A stretch of DNA of 64,000 bases from Aureliella sp046290675 (GTDB lineage Bacteria > Planctomycetota > Planctomycetia > Pirellulales > Pirellulaceae): contig JBKAHA010000006.1 in NCBI GenBank assembly GCA_046290675.1, positions 310,001 to 374,000 of the forward strand, written 5' to 3'. A model generated the notes under the pieces. It did no database searches and was not told the origin of the DNA. It was given only the letters and a program-made list of their open reading frames with translations. This document shows, in pieces, positions 44,210 to 52,119 of this stretch. Within the stretch, counting starts at the first letter, position 1, and each line of letters starts with the position of its first letter. The position numbers and the translations under genes are program-made.

Positions 44210-44651
44210 CGTTAGGGCTGGGCGAGTTTGCACGCGTCGAAGCGGAAAGATTGGCTTCTATCCCGGATCGTTAGAGGGGAACACACCACACTCATTGATC
44301 GACTCGACCAACCCGCACAATTGGTATTTTGCTGATGGCCGCTAACGCCTCCGTGAACCCGGATCATTGCCTAACCGTCACAGATTAACGGGGCGACGCT
44401 AAGGACGACGCTCAAAAGCGATTCAAGAACCTAGCGGGTTCGGTATTCACTCTTCCGTAGCGGACTTCTTCGAAGCCAGCTCTGCGCGGAATAACCCCGG
44501 TCACGGTTCCCAAGCTCAAGTCGCGTACGATTCTGCCCATTCGATGTTCCCGGGGCACAGCCCGCGGCTACAAGAAAAAGGGCAGAGCTCTCATGGGCGT
44601 TGTGGGCACCGCCCCGGCTACGGAATCCGCGTGATGAGGCTAGGTACGGAC
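44210..44651. other. 442-bp intergenic region with a short repeated motif
   Basis: No gene is supported. The motif GGGCACAGCCCGCGGCTAC (44553-44571) recurs imperfectly as GGGCACCGCCCCGGCTAC (44604-44621). From memory, strings such as GTAGCCGCGGGCTGTGCCC recur between genes in planctomycetes. The promoter of the GMC gene should be in the left part. Confidence 0.45.
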
Positions 44652-44990
44652 CTACGGAACTGCAGCGAGCATTTTCTCAACGGCTTGGCGCCCCGTTTCG
44701 CCGAGTTGGATTCCATACTCTTCCGCCAGAGGCGTCAGGCCAACAATCTTCGCGTCGAGCAAATCTTCGGGGTAAGTCAGGGGATTTTCAGGCGTCCCTT
44801 TCGCGATGGCGATCGCTTGGCCAAACTCGGCAGGTGTTTCTAAGTCGTAGATGCCGCAGCCAACGATGCCTGCTTTGGTGAGAATCGAGCAGTATTGGCC
44901 GCCCTGCCAGCGATGGGACATTCCAATCGCTTTGCCACCTTTGAATGCCATCTCTGATTGAGTCGATCGGGGGAGTTGGTCGTCGTGCAT
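44652..44990 (-). CDS. DUF1805 protein
   Basis: 112 residues. The core AFKGGKAIGMSHRWQGGQYC, followed by GIVGCGIYDLETPAEFGQAIAIAKG and LLDAKIVGLTPLAEEYGIQLG, matches the DUF1805 family, a small alpha/beta domain of unknown function found in archaea and bacteria. The start is uncertain: the ATG at 44990 gives 13 extra residues compared with the ATG at 44951, which fits family N-termini better. No Shine-Dalgarno helps decide. It lies 51 bases after the stop of the ThuA-like gene and is probably the last gene of the acsA-thuA-like operon. Confidence 0.78.
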   Translation of the reverse strand: MHDDQLPRSTQSEMAFKGGKAIGMSHRWQGGQYCSILTKAGIVGCGIYDLETPAEFGQAIAIAKGTPENPLTYPEDLLDAKIVGLTPLAEEYGIQLGETGRQAVEKMLAAVP

Positions 44991-45041
44991 GAGAATCTGG
45001 GCGCTAGCTTGAGGAGACAGCAGGAGCGGAGGAGTCGCGAT

Positions 45042-45812
45042 TTACAGAGGCTCTAGCGGGGCAGGAACGTGCCGCGCGTCGAAGGAGTAATTTCCGCCCG
45101 AGGGCGTGGCCCACAAGACCGCATTTGCGAGCACTCGTCGAATGTCTTTGTGGAAGTAAATCGGATAGGTCTCGTGACCGGGACGGAAGTAAAAGATGCG
45201 TCCTTGTCCGCGTCGATAGGTGCAGCCACTGCGGAAGACTTCGCCACCGGAGAACCAACTGATGAACACAAGTTCGTCTGGGGCCGGGATGTCGAAGTGC
45301 TCTCCGTACATTTCCGCTTGTTCCAGCTCGATGAAATCACCATCGATGCCTTTGACAATCGGGTGTCCTGGCGCGGTGATCCACAGCCGCTCCCGCTCAC
45401 CTGCCTCACGCCATCGAAGCAGGCATTCGGTACCCATCAGCCGTTTGAAGATCTTGGAATGGTGACCGCTGTGGAGAACGATAAGACCCATGCCTTCGAG
45501 GACTCGTCGATGAACTTTCTCAACGACTGCATCGTCAACTCGATCGTGGGCCATGTGTCCCCACCAGAGCATTACGTCGGTTGATGCAATAACTTCATCG
45601 GTTAGACCATGTTGAGGTTCACCTAGGGTCGCCGTCGTGATTCGGATTCTGGAACCCAGTAATGACTCGAGCCCTTCTGCGATCACGGTATGCATTCCGG
45701 TGGGATACACCGCCCGCACGACTTCGTTCTCTTGTTCATGAACAAATTCGTTCCAAACCGTAACCCGGATGGGAGTCGTTTCAGAAGCGGCCAAGTTCCT
45801 ACTCCTCGTCAT
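45042..45812 (-). CDS. ThuA-like (trehalose utilisation) protein
   Basis: About 256 residues. The fold pattern is ThuA-like: RVTVWNEFVHE at the start, DVMLWWGHMAHDRV, GMGLIVLHSGHHSKIFKRLM, and GRIFYFRPGHETYPIYFHKDI near the end. ThuA proteins form a glutamine amidotransferase-like fold and have been linked to sugar metabolism; many planctomycete members are uncharacterised. The ATG at 45812 overlaps the acsA stop by 14 bases. A TTG at 45794 has GGAG 8 bases upstream and gives 250 residues, and may be the real start. The open frame running on to 46058 is inside acsA and is not used. The overlap implies translational coupling to acsA. Confidence 0.82.
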   Translation of the reverse strand: MTRSRNLAASETTPIRVTVWNEFVHEQENEVVRAVYPTGMHTVIAEGLESLLGSRIRITTATLGEPQHGLTDEVIASTDVMLWWGHMAHDRVDDAVVEKVHRRVLEGMGLIVLHSGHHSKIFKRLMGTECLLRWREAGERERLWITAPGHPIVKGIDGDFIELEQAEMYGEHFDIPAPDELVFISWFSGGEVFRSGCTYRRGQGRIFYFRPGHETYPIYFHKDIRRVLANAVLWATPSGGNYSFDARHVPAPLEPL

Positions 45813-47772
45813 CTCGGAGCGAGGCCAGCACGGAGAAATCTTCGAGCGTTGATGTGTCGCCCGACTGTTCTTTGCCGGACGCAATATCACGCAGGAGCCG
45901 TCGCATGATTTTGCCGCTGCGTGTCTTGGGGAGAGCTCCTGTGAAGCGGATCTGGTCAGGTTGAGCCAGTGCACCAATTTCTTTACGGACGTGCATCCGT
46001 AGTTCGGTCCGCAATTCTTCCGTTGCTGCCACACCACGCAGCGTGACGAATGCAGCAATGGCCTGGCCTTTGATTTCGTCGGGTTTGCCCACCACGGCGG
46101 ATTCCGCTACGGCAGGATGCGATACCAGGGCACTTTCGACTTCGATGGTCGATAAACGGTGACCGGAAACGTTGATGACGTCGTCGATACGTCCCATGAT
46201 CCAGTAGTAGCCGTCGCTATCTTGGCGAGCGTTGTCTCCGGTTAAGTATTTGCCAGGGACCTTGGACCAGTATTGATCCTGGAAGCGTTCATCGTCTCCC
46301 CAGATACCACGCAGCATCCCCGGCCAAGGGTGATCAATGCAAAGCATTCCCCCACGGCCCTGAGGGACTTGGTTGCCGTCGTCGTCAACGATCTTGGGGA
46401 TAATTCCGGGCAATGGTTTGGTGCAACTGCCAGGTTTCGTGGCGATGGCGCCCGGGAGTGGTGACATCATGATGCCACCGGTTTCTGTTTGCCACCAAGT
46501 ATCGACGATTGGACAACGCGAACCCCCGATCTTCTCGTGGTACCACATCCAAGCTTCAGGGTTGATCCCTTCGCCGACGGAGCCGAGGAGTCGAAGGCTG
46601 CTGAGGTCATGTTTTTCGACGTGCTCGTCTCCCCATTTGATGAAGGCCCGAATGGCCGTCGGAGCTGTATACAAGATGGTGACTTTGTATTTTTCTACGA
46701 TCTCCCAGAAGCGATCTTCGGCGGGATGATTGGGAGCACCTTCGTACATGACGACTTGGGCTCCCGCGGCCAGTGGTCCGTAAACGATGTAGCTGTGTCC
46801 GGTGATCCATCCACAGTCGGCCGTGCACCAGTAGACATCGTCTTCGCGGTGATCGAACACCCACTCGAACGTGCGTTTGGCATACAGGTTATAACCTGCC
46901 GTGGTATGACGGATGCCCTTCGGCTTGCCTGTGGATCCGCTGGTGTACAAGATGAACAAGGGCGCTTCACTGTCCAGCGGTGTTGCCGGGCAATCGGCGT
47001 CAACGGAGTCTGTTAGATCATGCCACCAGTGATCCCGACCGTCCTGCATCGGAGGTTCATTTCCGACCCGCTTGAGAACGATACATGTTTCGACGGATGG
47101 GCTTTTGGCCAACGCCGCGTCTACGGTTTCCTTCAGTGGCAGGACTTTACCGCGGCGATAGAGGCCATCTGAAGTGAGTTGGACTTTGGCTTGTGCATCG
47201 TTGTTCCGATCAGCGATCGCTTCTGCTGAGAAGCCCGCAAAGATCACTGAATGGACGGCGCCGATTCGAGCGCAAGCCAACATGGCAATTGCAAGTTCGG
47301 GCGTCATCGGCATGTAGATGCTGACGACGTCACCCGGTGAGACGCCCACCTTTTTCAGGGCGTTGGCAAATAAGCAGACTTCATGATGGAGCTCGGCGTA
47401 AGTCAGTGTGCGCGAATCACCGGGCTCCCCTTCCCAGAGAATGGCCGTGCGATCGCCTTTACCGGCCTCAATATGGGCGTCAAGGCAGTTGTAACTGACA
47501 TTCGTTTGCCCACCAACGAACCAGCTAGCGAACGGATTCTTCCAATCCAGGGTCTGCGAAAAATCGGTGAACCAATGCAAATGCTCACGTGCTTGGGCTG
47601 CCCAGAATGCTTCTGGATCGGCGGCGGCTTCTGTATAAAGCGATTCGTAGGCAGCTTGGCCTGGTACGACGGACTTGGCGACAAAGTCATCGCTCGGTGG
47701 AAACAAACGCGATTCCACCATGACGCTGTCGACTTGGCCTTCGACGGATGAGGCTGGGTTGGATTCACTCAT
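45799..47772 (-). CDS. acsA: Acetyl-CoA synthetase (AMP-forming)
   Basis: 657 residues, the usual length for Acs. It activates acetate with ATP and CoA to acetyl-CoA via acetyl-AMP. Seen: the adenylation motif YTSGSTGKPKG (about residues 270-281), WWQTETGG, and GYYWIMGRIDDVINVSGHRL. The C-terminal PKTRSGKIMRR carries Lys621, equivalent to the lysine acetylated to switch off the enzyme in other bacteria. The ATG at 47772 is chosen because the Acs N-terminal sequence starts shortly after it; the open frame to 48000 adds non-family residues. It is the first gene of a probable operon with the ThuA-like and DUF1805 genes. Confidence 0.95.
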   Translation of the reverse strand: MSESNPASSVEGQVDSVMVESRLFPPSDDFVAKSVVPGQAAYESLYTEAAADPEAFWAAQAREHLHWFTDFSQTLDWKNPFASWFVGGQTNVSYNCLDAHIEAGKGDRTAILWEGEPGDSRTLTYAELHHEVCLFANALKKVGVSPGDVVSIYMPMTPELAIAMLACARIGAVHSVIFAGFSAEAIADRNNDAQAKVQLTSDGLYRRGKVLPLKETVDAALAKSPSVETCIVLKRVGNEPPMQDGRDHWWHDLTDSVDADCPATPLDSEAPLFILYTSGSTGKPKGIRHTTAGYNLYAKRTFEWVFDHREDDVYWCTADCGWITGHSYIVYGPLAAGAQVVMYEGAPNHPAEDRFWEIVEKYKVTILYTAPTAIRAFIKWGDEHVEKHDLSSLRLLGSVGEGINPEAWMWYHEKIGGSRCPIVDTWWQTETGGIMMSPLPGAIATKPGSCTKPLPGIIPKIVDDDGNQVPQGRGGMLCIDHPWPGMLRGIWGDDERFQDQYWSKVPGKYLTGDNARQDSDGYYWIMGRIDDVINVSGHRLSTIEVESALVSHPAVAESAVVGKPDEIKGQAIAAFVTLRGVAATEELRTELRMHVRKEIGALAQPDQIRFTGALPKTRSGKIMRRLLRDIASGKEQSGDTSTLEDFSVLASLRDDEE

Positions 47773-48193
47773 GGCAAGACCGGATATGTCAGGAGGTGAC
47801 GGCTTGAAGCCGTAGGGAACGTAATCGGGGACGGTGTTCTCGTGCGCAACACCGCCAGATGAGGTCACGGGATTGCATGCACCCCGCCCAAAGGACGGTC
47901 GATCATGGTAGCAGATTCGCCAGAAATGTAGGACTGTGGGTAGGAAATCCCCGCTAGCGATTTTCGGATGCGGGTAAACGGTAATCGCTTCGGGGCACAC
48001 GCGGGGACTGACGATCGCGAGAGCATTTGTCTGGGACCGGTGATGTTCACGGCGAAAAAAGTCGGTGCTGCTGTAAGTTTCAGTGATCGAAGGCGTCTTC
48101 TGTTTGTTGGCAGAGTCAGTGGGTTTAGGCGGTCAGGCTGGCTCAAGTATCCAATTCGGTGAAACCTGGACGAACGTGTGACGGAGAATTGCA
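47773..48193. other. 421-bp divergent intergenic region
   Basis: It lies between the starts of acsA (-) and the SDR gene (+) and must contain both promoters. No repeat, hairpin or clear promoter pair could be singled out. Open frames here are extensions of acsA or shadows. Confidence 0.45.
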
Positions 48194-48958
48194 ATGAGTT
48201 TTGAAGTAGCAGGTCGAGTAGCTTTGGTTACTGGTGGGAATCGTGGTATCGGTCGCGCCATTGTCGAGCGGTTACTTGAGGCGGGCGCAAAGAAGGTCTA
48301 CGTGGCAGTTCGGCGGCCAGAATCGATTCAAGAGTGGACCCAAGAGTCGCGAGGGCGAATTGAGGCCATTCGGCTCGATCTTCAAGATGCGAAGTCAATT
48401 GGGGAGGCCGCAGCAAGTGCTCCAGACGTCGAACTGGTGGTGAACAATGCAGGCGTATTGGCGGTCGCTGATCCGCTTTCCGCAAACGCGTTCGAAGCGT
48501 TGGACTTTGAGATCGACGTGAATGTGAAGGGGCTGATGCGAGTGGCCCAAGCCTTTGCCCCCGCGCTGAAGGAAAACGGTGGTGGCGCGTTGGTGCAGCT
48601 AAACTCAGTTGCATCAGTGCGAAATTTTGCGGACTTCGCGACTTACAGTGCGTCGAAGGCGGCTTCCTATTCGATGACTCAAGGATTGCGTGACAAGTTG
48701 GCCGAGCAGGGAACCACGGTTGTTAGTGTGCACCCAGGACCCATTGCCACGGACATGGCCGATGATGCTGGACTCGGCGAGGTTGCTGAACCCCCGACCG
48801 TTGTCGCGGATGCGATCGTTGAGGCCCTAAAAGACGGCGAGTTCCACGCTTTTCCGGACACAATGGCGAAGCAATTCTGGGAAGGCTATGAGTCGTTCGC
48901 TCGAGCCGTCGTGGAAGGTGCTTTTTCGGAGGAGCCTGCGGAAGAGTCTGTCGCTTAG
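48194..48958 (+). CDS. Classical short-chain dehydrogenase/reductase
   Basis: 254 residues. TGGNRGIG (13-20) binds NAD(P); LVVNNAGVL is the structural NNAG motif; Ser138 in LNSVAS, Tyr151 and Lys155 in YSASK form the catalytic triad. HPGPIATDM follows the usual cofactor loop. An Arg-Arg pair after the second strand (VAVRRPE) hints at NADPH preference, which is inference. GGAG lies 8 bases before the ATG, and the gene is complete. Substrate unknown: the family covers sugars, steroids, acyl groups and more. It is divergent from acsA and not obviously in an operon with the PilZ gene 210 bp downstream. Confidence 0.92.
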   Translation: MSFEVAGRVALVTGGNRGIGRAIVERLLEAGAKKVYVAVRRPESIQEWTQESRGRIEAIRLDLQDAKSIGEAAASAPDVELVVNNAGVLAVADPLSANAFEALDFEIDVNVKGLMRVAQAFAPALKENGGGALVQLNSVASVRNFADFATYSASKAASYSMTQGLRDKLAEQGTTVVSVHPGPIATDMADDAGLGEVAEPPTVVADAIVEALKDGEFHAFPDTMAKQFWEGYESFARAVVEGAFSEEPAEESVA

Positions 48959-49168
48959 CGAGCGCTTAGTCCGCGTTTACCACGATCAAGCTTAGCACAC
49001 CGAATTCCTGCCTACCGCATCCATCACGCTGGTTCTCTGACAGAATTCGCGTGTAGAATTGGAACACCCCGGCACGGCAAGCTGACAGGAAAGTTGGGCT
49101 CGTGCCGATGCTTGTACGTGTCTCGAAATGGAGGGCGCGGTTGGAAACCCAGAACCGCGAAAGTGCTA

Positions 49169-49681
49169 ATGCCTGAAATCGTACTCGGCAACCTGAGGCT
49201 CGAGGCCGGAGAACAGCGTTTGCGGTGCATCGATGTCGAAGCGGAGCGAGAGGTCGCCCACTTAGAAGGTGAGCAAGTTGGGGAGTTGCTCGATTTTGTT
49301 TTGTCGATGGCCCAAGTCGAATTGAACCGGCGAATGGCCTTTCGAGTTCCCGCCAAGGATTCTTCGGGGCTAAGTGCAGTCCTGGAGAAGGATGGCGTCC
49401 GTCGTGAGTGCCGGGTGTTGGATATCGGTCTGACCGGGGTGGGGCTTTCGAACGAAGCTACATCTGAACTAGGGCTGGAGATGGATGATTCCGTGGTAGT
49501 GCATTTGGATTACCTCGGACAAAAATACGGCATGGATGGCGTCGTGAAACGCGTCGCAGAGGATTCGCTAGGCGTTCTATTCCCGTGTTGTTTCGACGGC
49601 GAGATGGTAGACCCACCCGTAGAAATACAGCGGATCGCCATGGAGCTACAACGCCGCTGGATTCATGAGCGCGGTCGGTAG
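49169..49681 (+). CDS. PilZ-domain protein
   Basis: 170 residues from the ATG at 49169, chosen because the earlier TTG frame adds residues with no family match. The c-di-GMP-binding PilZ features are NRRMAFR (the RxxxR switch) and, about 25 residues later, DIGLTGVGL in place of the usual DxSxxG; the Ser position is Gly here. The rest has the beta-barrel pattern (VVVHLDYLG, DGVVKRV, GVLFPCCF). Binding of c-di-GMP is plausible, but the altered motif makes it uncertain. The N-terminal 55 residues could be a YcgR-like accessory region. The stop codon lies in a 20-bp tandem repeat. Confidence 0.7.
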   Translation: MPEIVLGNLRLEAGEQRLRCIDVEAEREVAHLEGEQVGELLDFVLSMAQVELNRRMAFRVPAKDSSGLSAVLEKDGVRRECRVLDIGLTGVGLSNEATSELGLEMDDSVVVHLDYLGQKYGMDGVVKRVAEDSLGVLFPCCFDGEMVDPPVEIQRIAMELQRRWIHERGR

Positions 49682-49730
49682 GAGTTGAATGCGACCGGTA
49701 GGAGTTGAACGCGACCGATAAGAGCGCGAT
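49671..49730. repeat. 20-bp tandem repeat, three copies
   Basis: Copies start at 49671, 49691 and 49711 with the consensus GCGACCGGTAGGAGTTGAAY; the third is the most diverged. The array covers the stop codon of the PilZ gene and reaches the stop codon of mcsB on the other strand. Confidence 0.8.
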
Positions 49731-50803
49731 CACGTTACTTCGTCGCTGCCATTTTTCGGCGACAGATGACTCTGCAAGTAGGCTGCACGTTCGATGTTGC
49801 GATCTGCGACCGAGAGTGCTGAGCCTTGCAATTTCTGTAGATGGGCAGGTTGAATGTGCACGAACAGCTTGTTAATCGTGGCTATATCGACTGATCGAAT
49901 CAGTCCAAGATTCACACCCATTCGGACTTTCGACAAATAGTGAAGCGTTTCTTCGCTGCTAATCTTCTTGGCTGTACACAAGATGCCGAATGCTCGGCTG
50001 ACGTCATCGTGCAAATCCTGCTCGCTCTCTTCCATGAGAAATTTTCGAGCTCGTCGTTCATAATCGATAATGCGAGGAACGACTTCCGTAACCGTTTGGA
50101 CTAATTCTTCTTCGGTGCGGCCAAGCGTGATTTGGTTGCTGACTTGGTAAAAATCCCCCATGTACTTGGAGCCTTCGCCGTAAAGTCCTCTAACGGCGAC
50201 ATTGATCTTCTGCAGGCTTCGGAAGACTTTTTCAATTTCTCGGGTGATCACAAGTGCGGGCAGGTGCACCATCACACTGACGCGCAGACCTGTGCCCACG
50301 TTCGTCGGGCAGGCAGTCAAATAGCCGAGCGTATCATGGAATGAGTAGTTGAGGTGTTTCTCAAGCTGGTCATCCAGAGCATCCACTCGCTGCCAAGCGG
50401 CGGACAGATCGAGGCCGCTGCACATAACCTGAATTCGAAGGTGGTCTTCCTCATTGACCATGATGCTGAATCGCTCTTCCGCATCAATGGCTACCGAACG
50501 ATCTCCTTCGGCCTCGGCCATTGCCCGACTCATCAATTGCCGCTCAACCAGCAATTGGCGATCGATGTCATCGAGTTCTTGAACATCGACGAAGAACATC
50601 TGCTCCCAATCGGTTAGCCTTTCGAGCTTCGAAAGGGCCAGTTTGGCGAGCTGGGACTTCTCTTCGTCGGTAGCACGCTCTACGAAAGGAAACTCACTCA
50701 AATTACGTGCGAGTCGGATACGGCTGCTGATGACGATATCCGATTCGGGACCGGACCCGCGCAGCCACTCTCCACAATTTCCAGCAAGTTCTTTGAGGTC
50801 CAC
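49730..50803 (-). CDS. mcsB: Protein-arginine kinase McsB
   Basis: 357 residues, the usual McsB length, with a phosphagen-kinase fold: VISSRIRLARNLSEFPF at the start, ERFSIMVNEEDHLRIQVM, and CPTNVGTGLRVSVMVHLP, the catalytic nucleotide-binding segment. Near the C-terminus RNIERA (335-340) corresponds to the RDxxRA motif that binds phosphoarginine allosterically, here with Asn for Asp. McsB phosphorylates arginines on proteins, marking them for ClpCP in Firmicutes. The start codon is GTG at 50803. It follows mcsA by 239 bp on the same strand; the pair is conserved in gene order. Confidence 0.93.
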   Translation of the reverse strand: MDLKELAGNCGEWLRGSGPESDIVISSRIRLARNLSEFPFVERATDEEKSQLAKLALSKLERLTDWEQMFFVDVQELDDIDRQLLVERQLMSRAMAEAEGDRSVAIDAEERFSIMVNEEDHLRIQVMCSGLDLSAAWQRVDALDDQLEKHLNYSFHDTLGYLTACPTNVGTGLRVSVMVHLPALVITREIEKVFRSLQKINVAVRGLYGEGSKYMGDFYQVSNQITLGRTEEELVQTVTEVVPRIIDYERRARKFLMEESEQDLHDDVSRAFGILCTAKKISSEETLHYLSKVRMGVNLGLIRSVDIATINKLFVHIQPAHLQKLQGSALSVADRNIERAAYLQSHLSPKNGSDEVT

Positions 50804-51042
50804 GGAGCTAACTCGCTACCTTCCAGATGGTTCGCGTGCAAAGTTGAATTGCTCGGCAATTTGGTCCGAGCAAAGGGTTGCGTGACGCTGCGGGTCGCGC
50901 CGACAGATAGTTTACGCCCCAAGACTCACTTGTGATATACCGCCAAAACTCATCAGCTCATTCAACAGCTCACCAGCCACCAGCGTCATTCTCGATGCCA
51001 ACCGTGCCAGGGCCGGTGGACCGTTTCAAAGTAGGAGCGCAA

Positions 51043-51615
51043 CTACGCTTCTGATTCCTGTCCGGCAGCCTCGCCGTCGCCTGATTCTTTTGGCATTTCG
51101 CCGCCGTCGTCAACGGCATTTTCGATATCTCGGATCTGATCTCGTATTTCCCCAGCACGCTCATAGTCTTCTTGTGCGACGGCATCCTGCATTTCGCGAC
51201 GTAATTGAATGAGCTCATGTTGCCGATCCGGTGCACCTGAATTCCGAGTTGGACGCTTGCCGCGATGCGTTCGCGTTCCATGGATGTTGGTCAGTAGTGG
51301 CTCCAGATCCTCTTGGAAGCACACGTAGTCGTACGAACAGCCCAAACGACCGGCCTCGCGAAATTCGGCGAATGTAATGCCGCATACAGGACACGTTTTC
51401 TTGTCCAATTCCGCAAGTTCTTCGGCTGTCTGCTCCAGCTTAAGTTGCTTCGCTAGCATCCCAGCAAGGGCATTTGCGGGAGCTTCGTCGTTTCCCTGTG
51501 CCAGGTACGTCCTCGCACACTCCTCGCAAAGGTGCAGCATCATGGGCCCCGACGGCTCCGTGAGTTCCGTAATATGGAACGTCGCCGGCTTCTCACACTG
51601 TTGACACTTTTTCAT
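51043..51615 (-). CDS. mcsA: McsA-like zinc protein with UVR domain, activator of McsB
   Basis: 190 residues. CQQC (4-7) and CEEC (29-32) form a first zinc site; CPVC near 75-78 with later Cys residues (GCSYDYVCF) a second. LIQLRREMQDAVAQEDYERA near 135-155 is a UVR motif, as in UvrB, UvrC and McsA. McsA activates McsB kinase and helps it to target proteins. The C-terminal 25 residues are acidic and Gly-rich and not conserved in the family. The gene order mcsA-mcsB supports the call. Confidence 0.9.
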   Translation of the reverse strand: MKKCQQCEKPATFHITELTEPSGPMMLHLCEECARTYLAQGNDEAPANALAGMLAKQLKLEQTAEELAELDKKTCPVCGITFAEFREAGRLGCSYDYVCFQEDLEPLLTNIHGTRTHRGKRPTRNSGAPDRQHELIQLRREMQDAVAQEDYERAGEIRDQIRDIENAVDDGGEMPKESGDGEAAGQESEA

Positions 51616-52119
51616 GTTTCAGCACCTGGGCTTGATATTAGCATTGGAGCTAAAAGGGGATCGAATCCGCCCTGAAAAACACGAGTTGTACGCGATGCGG
51701 AAAGGAACGTAAACGTAGGGTCTTCTTGGCTGCAGTGGCGAATCAAGGTTTCAATTTGCGACGTTTGTTCGAGCGTACCCCTACACCCCTTTCCGAGTTT
51801 CGCGAGGAATTGAGGGGCAGTCGACCACTCCCCGCTACGCGTGGGCCCGGGGCCGGAGGGGCGATCGCCTATCTTCAAACACGGACTAACCCTGATCGCC
51901 GTGGGATGTCCCGTCGCCGTTCTTGAAGATCGACCTACAATGGGTGCACTTCGTGAACCCAATCCATCCCAGTCTTACGTGGCGGGCGATCATGTGCACA
52001 ACGTCACCGTGATGCGTCTCCAGGTGGACGCAGCTTCCCTGCGAAAGATCGTTGCGAGCCTGAATAGCCCTCGTGCGGACCTTGTTGGTTGGGTCTCCCG
52101 TCAATAGATCATAAGCAAG
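51616..52119. other. 504-bp divergent intergenic region
   Basis: It separates the starts of mcsA (-) and trpE (+). Small open frames exist on both strands (51841-52107 plus, 51886-52104 minus), but neither has a recognisable family, codon pattern or ribosome-binding site. No clear attenuator or T-box-like leader was seen upstream of trpE. Confidence 0.45.

Noticed and set aside
51841..52107. 88-residue frame upstream of trpE, as a possible leader peptide or small gene
   Set aside because: No run of Trp codons, no attenuator hairpins and no recognisable domain.
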